From NCBI GenBank assembly GCA_028583415.1, contig CM053267.1, positions 18,483,814 to 18,547,813 of the forward strand: 64,000 nt of DNA. Direction: 5' to 3'. The DNA is from Protea cynaroides (lineage: Eukaryota; Streptophyta; Magnoliopsida; Proteales; Proteaceae). Shown here in pieces: positions 34,390-46,914 of the stretch. The number at the start of each line of letters is the position of its first letter. Within the stretch, counting starts at the first letter, position 1. The notes under the pieces are model-generated. The model did not search any database and was not told the origin of the DNA. It saw nothing but the letters and a program-made list of their open reading frames with translations. The position numbers were made by a program, and so were the translations under genes.

Positions 34390-35530
34390 TTAGCGTTGCA
34401 TGGGTGACATTGAATATCGTAGTCATAGTCCTTCAGGAGTTCCAACCATTTCCTTAGCCTCATATTCAACTCTTTCTGGGTGAAGAGCTAAGTAAAACTC
34501 TCGTAATTAGATTTAATCTGAAATCCTTCTCCGTATAAATAGTGTCTCCCAGTCTCGATTGCATGAATCACCATTGCTAACTCCAAGTCATGAATCGGGT
34601 AACTCTCCTAATGCTGCTTCAGTTGTCTAGAATCATATGCAATCACGGTTCACCTTGCATTAACTAGCATCCTAAACCCAATCCGAAAGCATCGATATAT
34701 AGGGTAAAAGGTTTCCCTGGTGCTAGAACCATCAAGATGGGAGCTGATATCAACCTTGGTTTTAGAGTCTAGACACATTCTTTACACTTGTTAGTCTAAA
34801 TAAACTCATCTCCCTTCCTGGTTAGCTTGGTAAGAGGTATTGCGATCCTAGAGTAGTCCTCCATGAATCATCTATAATAACCAGTTAAACTCAAGAAACT
34901 TCTGATCTCTGCAATATTCTTTAGGTGTTTCTCACCTTACGATTACTTCTATCTTAATAGGGTCCACTTTAATCCCTTTTGATGATACTATGTGACGCAA
35001 GAAGATCACTTTGTTTAATCAAGTCTCATACTTCCTGGACTTGGCATAAGCTTCTCCCTTCTCAACCGTGGTAAGGCTGCTCAAATATCCGTTATAGGAC
35101 TTCCTTTGTCTTTGGAATAGACCAATATATCATCTACGAAAACAATGACTAACGTGTCTACACGTCATGGAACACTTAATTCATAAGCTCCATAAAATAT
35201 GCTGGGGCATTGGCCCATCCATAAGACATGATCAGGAACTCATAATGCCCATTCTCGATTTTTAAAAACTATCTTCGAAATATCACTGTCCAATTTCTTC
35301 AGCTGATGATATCTTGACCGAAGATCAATCTTCAAAAATACCTTTTCTTCTGGCAACTATTTAAACAAGTCATTGATCTGAGGTAGTAAATAACGGTTCT
35401 TGGTCATTAGCTTATTCAATTCTTAATAATCTATACACAACTGAACACTATCGTTCTTTTTCTTCACGAATAGCACTGGCACTCCCCGTGATGAAATAAT
35501 TGACTGATTATAACCTTTGTCTAATTACTT
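34390..35530 (-). pseudogene. RT and RNase H of B
   Basis: RT is read over 35530-34950 in mixed frames, with VFVDDILV (FVDD box) near 35126-35150 and KDYAIHNLV-like residues eroded. RNase H lies at about 34760-34440 with LELAMV and SYHLEKLKKGLQL-type remnants. Order and spacing are normal, preservation is poor, and no long frame survives. Confidence 0.7.
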
Positions 35531-36090
35531 TTATAGTTGAGTCATCAATTCCTTCAACTTTGTAGGAGCTATTTTATAGGGTGCCATTGACATAGGTGTC
35601 ATCCCTGGTAACAAGTCGATAACGAACTCGATCGCATGATCAGGTGGCAACCCAAGTAAGTTTCTTGGAAACACATCAGGAATTTTACGCATCACATCAA
35701 TATCTTTCATCTGTGGTGCTTCTTTGGTCATGTATATCATGAATACTATATATCTAACTCCTTTCTCTTCAAAGCATCTCTTCGCCTTTAGCATAGAGAG
35801 GATCAGCTTTCACTTCTTAGGCAGTGCTTCCAATAAAACTAAATTATGTGTCATCTTTGTTCTTGAATGACAACATCTTCTATTCACATCATAGCTTTGT
35901 AGAATCTTGAGCCAACCAATCCATCCCCAAGATGACGTCAAAGTTTTCCATCTCAAGTCGAATTAGGTTGCATCCAAATTTCGTCCATCCATACGATTCA
36001 GACATTGTTTATCACACTCTTCAATCACAACATCTAGTCCAAAAGGGCTTGAACTATCAAAATTTGATTTAAAGGTCTTAATGAACACAT
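35531..36090 (-). pseudogene. protease end and linker of B
   Basis: The open frame 35531-35794 contains KEAPQMKDIDVMRKIPDVFP, LLGLPPDHAIEFVIDLLPG and PYKIAPTKLKEL, the protease-RT linker shared with A. Upstream, DVILGMDWL lies near 35900-35940, the end of protease. The DSG region is not readable. Confidence 0.7.
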
Positions 36091-37147
36091 CTAATCTCTT
36101 TTTATCTCTTAGTTTTTCAAAGACTATCATTAATAATCTCATATCCTGAAAAACTCTTTCGCTTACAATCTTTTATCACTGTTGTTCTATCCTGATCTCT
36201 CTTTCATATACCTTGAAAATACCTTGTGATTGTTACTCACTTCATATCCCAAGTCTACCTATAAGCATTAGGGTATATACTTATAATTTCATTAATTCAG
36301 CCAAACTTTCTTAGTCTTTACTTAATCATTTCACTTAACATTGGGCATAACTCAGTATTACTTACTAATCCAAATACTATCAATGCCACCATTTTCTTTT
36401 TCTTTCTTTTTTTACTTCATCCACTCTTATATATGCCTTTAGAAATCTTCTTCTTTGTCAAACTTCATACCGATATAGCCATCTTTAATTTTATTCGAGT
36501 GCTATCTACTATTTACTAGCTGCTCTTGGAAGTTTTCACTTCTTGCTCATGCACTCTTTTACAGACCATGACACTTATCCATCCATCCAGCAATCTCAAG
36601 ATAGATTCTCTATCATTTCATCTGAGGCTTCTTGGCTATAGAATCTAATCTGAATTCAATCATTTTATCTTTAATAATTCCCTTATTAACTAAGTATCTT
36701 TATCAAAGAAGGTCGAGAAATGTAAGAATCAGAATGTTTATCCAAAAGTGATTCACTTCCTTCTTTCGAATTTAATACAATGACGATCATTTATTTTATC
36801 TAGTGGACCTAGATTTAAAGGATCAAGAGTAAATCTATGGTAATCCAATCGTCATCCAAAAATCGTTAAGTTGCACGATGGTCGAATATATGAAAATAAA
36901 GGTTCTACAGCTCTTAACCTCATGGTTATAGATTTTATCGAGTATATAATGTCATTGGTGGAGGCACTATAGAAATAAATCTAGAGAAAGTTTTGGTATA
37001 TCAATAAATTAGGTATAAATCAAAAAGATGTATGCTCAACATGATTAAACCATTAACTATTCATTCAATTCATATCTCTGTTCATGTTATCGATCATGAG
37101 AGTAGCTTAGATTGGTATAATCAAGACTAATTCTAAGGAAATAACAT
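36091..37147 (-). other. non-coding insert between gag and protease of B
   Basis: About 1 kb of AT-rich DNA without coding signal replaces the C-terminal part of gag. The segment from about 36720 to 37150 recurs in copy C at about 42925-43400 (shared TACAATGACGATCATTTATT and following bases), so it was present before B and C separated or was exchanged between them. Confidence 0.6.
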
Positions 37148-37860
37148 CTATAACTCCAATTGACAGGTTGAATCAAGAAGGTATTCTATCATGGCACGAA
37201 AATTTAAAATCAGGTATGTGCATCCTCTATAATCATAAGAGTAAGTCAATGATGCACCGCATCCTATATAAACCTCTCTAGTTATATGGTCATAATAGAT
37301 TTGGTCCCTTGCCAAAAACGTCTGAGGCTTCATTTTCAGAAGACATTCTTTTATCCTTGTTGGATCATTCAACCATGGGATAGCTATCTCATACCTTGGT
37401 AGCTGATAAGGGTAATCATCTTGATACACTGCTTGTTGTACACCAAGCTTCTGCACTGGGATATGTATTACTGGGACTTGCTATATGGTAGGCACTGTGT
37501 TATAGCTAACAGGTGCTGGAGGTACAATATTGCTACCAATTGGTATTGTACATGGTCTGACTCGGAGGTGTTGGTGTAACATTGACAACTTGGGTAGCGC
37601 TTCCCATCGTAACTTGCATAGTCAGTATCATTTATTGTTGCTTTTGTATTTTATTGGACCAAGTTCATTACAATCGTGGCCAAGGCACTTGGTAGTCCAG
37701 GTAGATTGGCTGGAGTGGCCTGGTTGTTTATCCCGTTGACTTGCTCCAGTCTGATAATCATCATTTAACATATGCTCAGATGGGTTCTCATTACCCATTC
37801 TCGACCCTAATAGTGGTGGGGTCAGATTACAACCTCATTTAATGCTCAACGATGATGGAT
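37148..37860 (-). pseudogene. gag N-terminal part of B
   Basis: A frame at 37148-37456 includes NDPTRIKECLLKMKPQTFL, the counterpart of SRLIESFLKMKPKEFTG in gag of A, then diverges. Upstream, Pro/Val-rich segments resemble the A gag N-terminus. The start lies near 37800-37860, giving a leader of only about 0.5 kb. Confidence 0.6.
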
Positions 37861-38391
37861 CAGCGTGTGGCAGATTTCACTCTGAGTCTCAACATCACCC
37901 AGGAGTATAGCTTTATCTTCTTTTATAGTTACTCTCATTTGGTGTATGGCAATTGTTCTCCTATCTCTGTTAGATTTAGCTTGAGATATTTCCCTTTACC
38001 TCTATAGGGAGTTAGGTGTTACTAGCTATTTTTCTTCTTTCGCTATCATACATCGAGTTTCACATCTTGTGAGTACCAACTCAATATTTCAATTTTCTGC
38101 TTTATAGATGCTCCCTTGGTACTACTGTACAATATCCTTTGTATACTTAGACAATCGCCCGACTTATAGATCGTACCCTATATTATTTGTTTATCAGTAC
38201 ATTTAGACTTTCTTTTTTCTGTTTTTGTATACATATGGTTTCACCTTTTATATGTACATTATTGTCTTGTTTAAGTTCTGTCTCAACCAACACAAGTGCT
38301 TATGGTATATTTGTATTAAAGCTTTAATTTATCCTAACACAGTTCATGGACTATAGTGGAAGTATTCAAGTTTGATGGGCAAGGCCTAAGA

Positions 38392-38403
38392 GCTCTGATA
38401 CCA
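38392..38403 (-). promoter_or_regulatory. primer binding site of B
   Basis: GCTCTGATACCA on the plus strand, the exact complement of TGGTATCAGAGC, three bases from LTR b. Confidence 0.93.
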
Positions 38404-38406
38404 AGT

Positions 38407-40858
38407 TGTCACACCCTAATTTTGGACTATCAATGGTGTGATGAACCGTCATGAAAACCAACGGTTCAAACCAGGATCTCGTATAGGCTATGCAACCCAT
38501 GTTAAAAATCAAAATACATTCCACAATAATAATCAGAGTAAATAAATAAATAGTGGAAGTTTTATTAATAATGAACTGAGAGTCTACAATGATAATTAAA
38601 TATTTAACAAGTTATCTTCAAGTAACCAAAACATAATTAATATTGATTACAAGTATCACAATACGAAAGTTAACCACTAAGCATAAACATAGTTGAAATA
38701 CTAGCTTGACGAGCCATATTCGTCCTCCACAGCTTGCACATCCATAGCCGTTGTATGTCCACATGTTGGTGTATTCATATAATCTTCAATCGTAACATCT
38801 GCAACATTAGAAACTAAAAAGAATTACGTGCGTAAGGGTCAGCTCTCCAACTTGAGCTCAGTGAGAAAACAAAACAATGCAACAAACATATGCATGCATT
38901 CAATTCATATCTTTGGTCTAGTTTTTAAGTTTGCAATGTGCTATAGAAAGGTTTGATGGCCCACGCACCTCTATACACGAGTGTGTGAATCCACCCAATG
39001 GATCAAACATCATTGTCGTCCCACATACACCCACCATGGAATAGAGATAGAGCTAAAGTGTCAGGATCAAACACCGTCAATACTTCCCTTGATGCCCTAC
39101 TCATACCCACACGTAAGCCCCTATTGGCGAGGGCTTACAAACTGGGCTTGCAACTAACCAATCCTAATTCCAAACAGTGTATCCAAGGCCTCACCCCAGC
39201 GTCCTTCAATACGTCCATAGAGATAGAGCTAAGGCCCCCTGGCAGAGTCAGAGACCACATGGTCTGAGACCACCTCCCCTGATGCCCTAAGACGTAATAG
39301 TTCTGCTAAGGTAATGGAGATACGATAATGCTAGTGGGCAAGACTTGAGTAGAGATAGAGCTAGAGTCTGCTGATGAGGTCAAAGATCACCATACCACGT
39401 CCTCCCCCTGATGCTCCACTCGCATCCAACACACCAACCACACACATACATTCACATGTTTATTCCTAGCATCATCATCTTCATCATGTTATAAATAAAT
39501 AGAATTAAATATACATGAATAGTAATAGCAGAAATATTAGATGACATGTGAGATGCACATTACAAGCATACAAGCATAGAATCAATCATGGCACTGGACT
39601 CAATAAAGTAAATAGTTTATTATTATCCAATTAGTTTAGGTCTTGTTCCGTTACCTTTGATCGATGGTTGTTCCTCTCCTAAGCTTTGGAAGTGACTTTG
39701 AATCAATTAGGAACCTAAACAATTAATGTATTTAAGTTAGGATTCAAGTTTACCAAGTTACAGTAGTCAATAACCTTGTTTGGTCTCAAAATATGCTTGT
39801 TGTTATCGTGTGGTAGCACGTGTGGTCGAACCCTGTAGTTGCAATATATGAGACCATACACTGTGTGGTAGAACGAGCATGGTCGCATTTTATGCGATCA
39901 CACCATGCTACCACACCTTTCCTGGGAACTTCCTGAATAGCTATGGTCGACCCTCTGGTCACCCTATGATCGATCACAGGCTGCGACCATATGATGTTTG
40001 GTCAATTTTTCATTGCAATCTGAATTCTTCCTGAGTTGATTCCTCGGCTCATTACTTGGGTTCATCCTATGGTTATCCTATGGTCATTATCTACAGTTTC
40101 TCATTATCAATTATTCCTAACCTATTTTCTCATTGTTTTTCTTAGAAATTTCATAACCGAAATCATTACATTAGATTTAACACATCAACTTGAAAAGAAC
40201 CTATTCTATCTGATCTACCCCATAGAGTCAAGTTCATACTTTAAGCTTGCTATAGAAAGATAGAACTTTTCTTTACAAAACCTTCTTCTCCAAGCTTCTT
40301 CTCCAAATCTCCTTCTTCCCCTTCTCTTCCTTTATCTTTCTCTCTTAGGTTTAGGGTTTTAATTTGAGTTCTAAAAGAGTGAGAGAGGCTAAGGAATGTC
40401 CCTTATATAGAGGAAAACCTCCATATAGAGTCCCACTTTATTTAGGAAAGAGTCCCCCCTCAAATTAGGAAAGTTTCCTAAACACGGTGTCTATTCAATA
40501 TCGTGTGGTCGCACGTGGGGTCGTAGAATCCGTCGACCACCAGTCCAAAATATGCGACCACACGTTGTGTGGTCTCATATGTATGGTCTCATGTATGAGG
40601 TCTCATGTGCGACCACATGTATCGACCATACCCCTCAAAAATTCCACGACACGTCTAAAATTTACTGGTTTTTAGTTTTTGACTAGTTTCTTCCATGCAA
40701 ACTTAACCAGTTAACCACGCCAACTAAATTTGACTTGTTGCTTACCTTATCTTGTGGTTCTTCATACAATTGGTTCACTTGAGCCGATTATGATGGAAAG
40801 ACCTGTCGTGACATGATAACGTAAGGTTAGACAGGGTTTGTGGCGTATGGGTCTTACA
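38407..40858 (-). repeat. LTR b (5' LTR of B, shared)
   Basis: TGTCACACCC to GGGTCTTACA, 2452 bp. On its left is a primer site (5' LTR role). On its right is polypurine/3' internal sequence (3' LTR role). It is therefore shared between B and a deleted neighbour. Confidence 0.92.
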
Positions 40859-41046
40859 ACTCCACTACCCTTAAAAGAAATTTCATCCTTGAAATTTATA
40901 TGTATGGATCTTACAACTCCCCCACGCTTAAAATAAATTTTGTCCTCGAAATTTGAATATACTTCGGAGTTAAATAGGTGGGATTACCACTTCTGCATTG
41001 TATCTTCCTCTTCCCATGTAATCTTCTCCACGTCTTGTCTTCGCTG
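40859..41046 (-). repeat. 188-bp repeat of the 3' internal end of B
   Basis: Nearly identical to 32656-32843 (polypurine tract plus chromodomain codons). It ends abruptly after CTTCGC, where C LTR sequence begins. Confidence 0.88.
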
Positions 41047-41805
41047 ATCGAAATTTCACTCTTAATCCAATATTTTGATGTTTTTATTCCTTGGCCTACC
41101 ATTATGATCCTTCTTATGATTGTTCTATAGCTTAAAATTCACACTTTTATGTAATTCTTCACTTTAATCCATTCTCCAAGGATCCCATAGAATTTTGTCC
41201 CTGATCTTATTATTTAGATCTTACTTTGAATCACTATCTCCTTCATGATCTATTTTAGGCATTCAACTGATGTAGGGGATGTTTTCATACTTTAAACTTG
41301 TTGAAGAATCAGAGCTCTCTCTGAAATTCCTTCTCTTAGTCTTCCTCTTCAATTCTCCTTCTCTTCCTCCTCCTCTATTTCACTTTCTTTTAGTTTAAGT
41401 TCTAAAAGAATGAAAGAGGCTAAGGGACGTCCTATATATAAAGGGAAACCCTCCATATAGAGTCCTACTTTGATTAGGAAAGAACCCCCTTCAGATTAGG
41501 AAGGTTTCCTAATCACGGAGTCGGTTATAACATCGTATGGTCGCCCGTGGGGTCTCAGAACCCATCGACCACAAGTCTAAAAACTACGACCATACGTCCC
41601 AGACTCCAGTGGTCTCATTATTCTGAGGTGTAATCAACCCCACCTTTTTAGGTATGTGACCACACGCTCCTAATTAGATGATTTTGGGTTCAATTTCATA
41701 CCTAGCCTTGTGGTTTCTTCACGCACTTGGTCTGCTTGGTCTGACCATGATAGGAAGACATGATACAAGGTGGTATGACCAGGTTAGTACGATACGGGTC
41801 TTACA
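41047..41805 (-). repeat. U3 fragment of the C 3' LTR
   Basis: Matches LTR d from about 46155 (TTTCACTCTTAATCCAAT) to its TTACA end. About 1.3 kb of the LTR between this and 30191 is lost. Confidence 0.85.
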
Positions 41806-42430
41806 ACTCCCCCCTCTTATGTAAATTTTGTCCTCGAAATTTGCACATACCTTCCAAGTAAAAAAGGTGAGGATATTGCTTTCGAATAGCATTCTCTTCT
41901 TCCCATGTGATCTCTTCCACATCTTGGCTCCTCCAAGGAACTTTAACATAGTAAATGTCACGATTGCGTAGATGTTGAACCTTCTGATAAGTAATTTCGA
42001 TTGGTGCTACTTCGAATGTCAAATCATCAGTTAAACCTGGTGGATCCACTATTAGGATGTGTATTGGATCTTGGATGTACTTCTTCAGTAATGAGATATG
42101 AAATACATCATGCACACTTGACATGGATGGGGGTAATGCTAACTGATACACCACCTTTCCACGTTGAGCTAGAATTTCATATGGCCCAACGTACCTTGGA
42201 CTTAGTTGTCCTTTCTGTTTGAACCATTTTAAGCCTCGCATAGGTGTTATTTTCAGGAATACCTTATTGCCTACGACGAACTCAAGGTCTCGACGTCGAT
42301 TATCTGCATATTGTTTCTGATGATTTTGAGCTGTTCTAACTCTTTCGCTGATTATGTTGACTACTTTGCAAATTTCTTTCATAAATTTAGGGCCCACGAT
42401 TCTTCGCTCTCCGACTTCCTTCCAAAACAA
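41801..42430 (-). CDS. integrase C-terminus and chromodomain of C, open frame
   Basis: A 209-codon frame without stops, the longest chromovirus frame in the window. It contains NHQKQYADNRRRDLEF, GNKVFLKI, SPRYVGPYEIL (GPY/F module), SSVHDVFHIS and a chromodomain reading VPWRSQDVEEITWEEENAI...YPHLF. It runs through the polypurine tract, and its stop codon (TAA) is supplied by the first bases of the LTR (TGTAA). The 5' continuation is the core at 42565-42894, separated by a frame change near 42430-42560. Unusually well kept for an element whose pol is otherwise deleted. Confidence 0.8.
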   Translation of the reverse strand: MFWKEVGERRIVGPKFMKEICKVVNIISERVRTAQNHQKQYADNRRRDLEFVVGNKVFLKITPMRGLKWFKQKGQLSPRYVGPYEILAQRGKVVYQLALPPSMSSVHDVFHISLLKKYIQDPIHILIVDPPGLTDDLTFEVAPIEITYQKVQHLRNRDIYYVKVPWRSQDVEEITWEEENAIRKQYPHLFYLEGMCKFRGQNLHKRGEL

Positions 42431-42564
42431 TGGAGTTCAACACCTCCTACCATACAATGCTTCATAGGGTGACATATGTATAGTAGCCTGATAGCTGTTG
42501 TTATAGCGAACTCAATCAATGGTAGCTTCTCATCCCGTGATCCTTTGAAATCAATAACACAAGC

Positions 42565-42916
42565 TCAGAGCATGTCTTCTAGAATCTGAATAGTACGCTC
42601 CGACTGTCCATCAGTTTGAGGGTGAAATGGCATGCTAAACTTCAATGTAGTTCCCATAGCCTTTTGCAATCCTTCCCAGAACCTTTTGGAAAAGCATGGG
42701 TCTCTATCGGACATGATGCTTTCAAGTACACCATGTAATCTGAAAATATTAGCCACATATAGCTTAGCTAACCTATTTAGGGTATACTGAGGTCGTATAG
42801 CTATGAAACGAGCTGTCTTAATAAAACGATCCACAATCACCCAGACCGCATCAACTACTCGGGGAGTCAATGGTAACCCGATAACAAAGTCCATAGTGAT
42901 GCAGTCCCATTTAATA
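42565..42916 (-). pseudogene. integrase core of C
   Basis: MDFVIGLPLTP, VIVDRFIK (first Asp), SDRDPCF (second Asp) and QTDGQSERTIQ (Glu) are all present in one frame of 109 codons, so the catalytic triad is intact. At 42916 the coding sequence ends abruptly and joins the non-coding block shared with B. The zinc domain, RNase H, RT and protease are therefore deleted. Confidence 0.85.
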
Positions 42917-44598
42917 CAATGAAAATATAAGAATCAAAATGTTTATCCAAAAGCAATTCACTTTCTTCTTCCGAATTTAATACAATGACGATCATTTATT
43001 TTATCTAGTGGACCTAGATTTAAAGGATCAAGAGTAAATCTATGGTAATCCAACCGTCTTCCAATGGTCGTTAAGTTGCACAGTGGTCCGAATATATGGA
43101 AATAGAGGTTCTACAGTTCTTAATCTCATGGTTATAGGTTCTATCGAGTATATAATGTCATTGGTTGAGGCACTATAGGAATAAATCTGGACAAAGTTTT
43201 GGTACATCAATAAATTAGGTATAAATCGAAAAGATGTATGCTCAACATGATTAAACCTTTAACTGTTCATTCAGTTGATTCTCTATTCATGTTATCGATC
43301 ATGAGAGTAGCTTAGATTGGTATAATCATGACTAATACTAAAGAAACAATATCTATAACTCTAATTGATAAGTTGAATCAATAAGGTATCATGTCAAGGC
43401 ATGAGAATTTAAATCAGGTATGTGTATCCTCTATAATCATAAGGATAAGTCAATAATGCACCGCATCCTATATAAACCTATCTAGTTATATGGCCACAAT
43501 ATATTTGATCCCTTGTCGAAAACGTCCGAGGCTTTATCTTCAGAAGACATTCTTCAATCCTTGTCGGATCATTTTACCATGGGATAGCTATCTCATACCT
43601 TGGTGGCTGATAAGGGTAATCACCTTAATACACTGCTTGTTGTGCACCAAGCTTCTGCACTGGGGTATGTATTACTGGGACTTACTGTATGGTAGGCACT
43701 GTGTTATAGCTAACAGGTACTGGAGGTACAGTGTTGCTACTAATCGGTACTGTACATGATCTGACCCGGAGGTGTTAGTGTAGCATTGACAACTTGGGTA
43801 GTGCTTCCCATGGTAACTTGCATAGTCAGTATCATTTATTGTTGCTTTTACATTTTATTGGATCAAGTTTATTACAATCGTAACCAAGGCACTTGGTAGT
43901 CCAGGTTGATTGGCTGGAGTGGCCTGATTGTTTACCTCCTTTGATTTGCTCCAATCTAATTATCATTATTTAGCATCTGCTCAGATGAGTTTTCATTACC
44001 CGTTTTCGACCCAGATAGTGGTGGGGTTAAGTTGCAACCTCTTCTTAATGCTCAGCAGGCAATGGATCAGTGTGTGGTGGATCTCACTCTCAGTCTCCAC
44101 TTCAGCCAGGAGTACAACTTTATCTTCTTTTATAGTTACTCTTATTTTTTATGTATGGCCATTGTTCTCTTATCTCTGTTGGATTTAGCCCGAGATCTTT
44201 TCCTTTACCTCTACATTGATTTAGGCGTTACTAGTAATTTTTCTTCTTCCTCTGTCATACATCGAGTTTCACATCTTGTAAGTACCAACTTGGTATTCTA
44301 ATTTTCTACTTATAGATGCTCCCTTCTTGCTACTGTACTATATCTTTGTATACTTAGACAACTATCCGACTTATAGATCATACCCTATATTATTTATTTA
44401 TCAGGATACATTTAGATTTTCTTTTTCTGTCTATGTATACATATGGTTCCACCTTTTATATGTACATTATTGTCTTGTTTAAGTTCTGTCTTAATCAACA
44501 CAGGTGCTTATGGTGTATTTGTATTAAAGCTTTAATTTATCCTAACTCAATTCATGGACTCTATGGAAGTATTCAAGTTTGATAAGCAAGGCCTGGCA
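42917..44598 (-). pseudogene. gag remnant and leader of C
   Basis: The block 42925-43400 is the same non-coding DNA as 36720-37150. Gag N-terminal remnants follow at about 43450-44050 (parallel to 37190-37860 in B), then a leader to the primer site. No long frame. Confidence 0.6.
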
Positions 44599-44610
44599 GC
44601 TTTAATACCA
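44599..44610 (-). promoter_or_regulatory. degenerate primer binding site of C
   Basis: GCTTTAATACCA, two mismatches to GCTCTGATACCA, three bases before LTR d. Confidence 0.75.
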
Positions 44611-44613
44611 AGT

Positions 44614-46909
44614 TATCACACCCCAATTTTGGACTAAAAAATGATATGATGAACCATTATGAAAACCAACGGTTCAAACCAGGATCTCGTATAGGCTATG
44701 CCAACCATGTTAAACCAAAACACATTCCACAGTAATAATCAGAGTAAATAAATAAATAGCAGAAGTCTTATTAATAATGAACTGAGAGTCTACAGTGATA
44801 ATTAAATATTTAACAAGTTATCTTCAAATAACCAAAACATAATTAATATTGATTATAAGTATCACAATACGAAAGTTAACCACTAAGCGTAAACATAGTT
44901 GAAACACTAGTTTGACGAGCCATATTCGCCTCCACAGCTTGTACATCCATAGCCACTGCATGTCTACACGTTGGCATATTCATATAATCTTCAATCGTAA
45001 CACCAGCAATATCAGAAACTAAAAAGAATTACACACGCGAGGGTCAGCTCTCCAACTTGAGCTCAGTGAGTAAACAAAACAATACAACAAAACAAACATA
45101 TGTAGGCATTCAATTCATATCTTTGGTCTGATTTTTAAGTTTGCAATGTGCTATAGAAAGGTTTGGTGGCCCCTGCACCTTTATACACGAGTGTGTGAAT
45201 CTGTCCAATGGATCAAATACCATTGTCATCCCACATGCACCCACCATGGAATAGAGATAGAGCTAAAGTGTCCAGATCATACACGGCCAACACTTCCCCT
45301 GATGCCTTACCCATACCAACACGTAAGCCCCTATTGACGAGGGCTTGCAAACTAGGCTCGCAACTAACCAATCCTAATGCCAAACAGTGTATCCAAGGCC
45401 TCACCCCAGCATCCATCAATACGTCCATAGAGATAGAGTTAAGGCCAGTCGACAGAGTCAGAGACCACACGGTCCAAGACCACCTCCCCTGATGCCCTAC
45501 GATGTAGTAGTTTTGCTAAGGTAATGGCGATACGACGATGTTAGTGAGCAAGACTTGAGTAGAGATAGAGCTAGAGTCTGGTAATGAGGTCAAAGACCAC
45601 CATGCCACGTCCTCCTCCTGATGCTCCATTCGCATCCAACACACCAACCACACACATACATTTACATGCCTATTCCTAGCATCATCATCATCATGATGTA
45701 ATAAATAAACATAATTAAATATGCATGAACTGTAATAATAGGAATATTGGATGACATGTGAGATGCACATTACAAGCATACAAATATAGAATCAATTGTG
45801 GCATTGGACTCAATAAAAATAAATAATTTGTTATTAACCAATTAGTTTAGGTCTTGTTCCCTCACCTTTGATCGATGGTTGTTCCTCTTCCAAGGTTTGT
45901 AAATCACTTTTGGACCACTTGGAAACCTAATAAATTTATGGATTCTAAGTTAGAGTTTATATTCATTAATTACAGTATTTAAATGTCCCATCTGAAATCA
46001 ATCAGACCTCCAGCAGCTGAGTGGTCCCAGGTGTGGTTGCACCTGTAGTTTCAGTTTTTGCGACCACACCCTCCCTGGAACCTTCTCGAGGGCGTGTGGT
46101 CGAACATATGTGCCTCGTGTGGTCAATCAAACTGCGACCCCACGAGTGCTGGTCGACTTTTCACTCTTAATCCAATACTTTCATGTCTTGATTCCTTGTC
46201 TTATCATTATGATCCTTCCTATGATTGTTCTATGGCTTGAAATTCACACTTTTACATAATTCTTCACTTTAATCCATTCTCCAAGGATCCCTTTGAGTTT
46301 TGTCCATGGTCTTAGGATTTAGATCTTACTTTGAATCACTATGTCCTGCATGATTTATTCTAGGCATTCAACTGATGTAGGGGATGTTTTCATACCTTCA
46401 ACTTGTTGAAGAGTCAGAGCTCTCTCTGAAATTTCTTCTCTTAGTCTTCCTCTTCAATTCTCCTTCTGTTCCTCCTCCTCTCTTTCTCTCTCTTTTATTT
46501 TGAGTTCTAAAAGAATGAAAGAGGCTAAGGGATGTCCTATATATAGAAAGAAACCCTCCATATAGAATCCTACTTTGATTAGGAAAGAACCCCCTTCAGA
46601 TTAGGAAAGTTCCCTAATCACTGAGTTAGTTATAACATCGTGTGGCCGCACGTGGGGTCGCAGAACCCATCAACCACAATCCAAAAACTGCGACCACACG
46701 TCCCAGACTCCAGTGGTCTCATTATTCTGAGGTGTGGTCGACCCAACCTTTTTAGGTTTTGGACCACACTCTCCTAATTAGATGATTTTTGGTTCAATTT
46801 CATACCTAGCCTTTTGGTTTCTTCACGCACTTAATCTGCTTGGTCCGACCATGATAAGAAGACCTGGTACAAGGTGGTAAGACCGGGTTAGTACGATACG
46901 GGTTTTACA
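44614..46909 (-). repeat. LTR d (5' LTR of C)
   Basis: It starts TATCACACCCC (TG mutated to TA) and ends GGGTTTTACA, 2296 bp. It has the same subrepeat and CGACCAC motif architecture as LTRs a and b but a distinct U3 (45900-46900). Confidence 0.9.
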
Positions 46910-46914
46910 ATCTA
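46910..46914. other. target site duplication ATCTA, right copy
   Basis: Partner of 29943-29947. Confidence 0.85.

Larger units (their letters stand above)
32656..38406 (-). mobile_element. internal region of copy B
   Basis: Minus-strand gag to chromodomain remnant between LTR a and LTR b, 5.75 kb. The polypurine tract (complement of ACTCCACCACCCTTA) adjoins LTR a. A 50-odd-base stretch with CTTACAACTCC and the polypurine region is duplicated at 32651 and 32708. All genes are broken. Confidence 0.9.
29948..46909 (-). mobile_element. composite chromovirus cluster: old copy C containing copy B
   Basis: A 17-kb minus-strand block bounded by one 5-bp duplication. Left to right: 244-bp LTR piece of C (29948-30191), LTR a (30192-32655), internal DNA of B (32656-38406), LTR b (38407-40858), a 188-bp repeat of B's 3' internal end (40859-41046), the U3 part of the C LTR (41047-41805), internal DNA of C (41806-44613) and LTR d (44614-46909). 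About 1.3 kb of the C left LTR is missing at the right junction of B. Confidence 0.8.
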
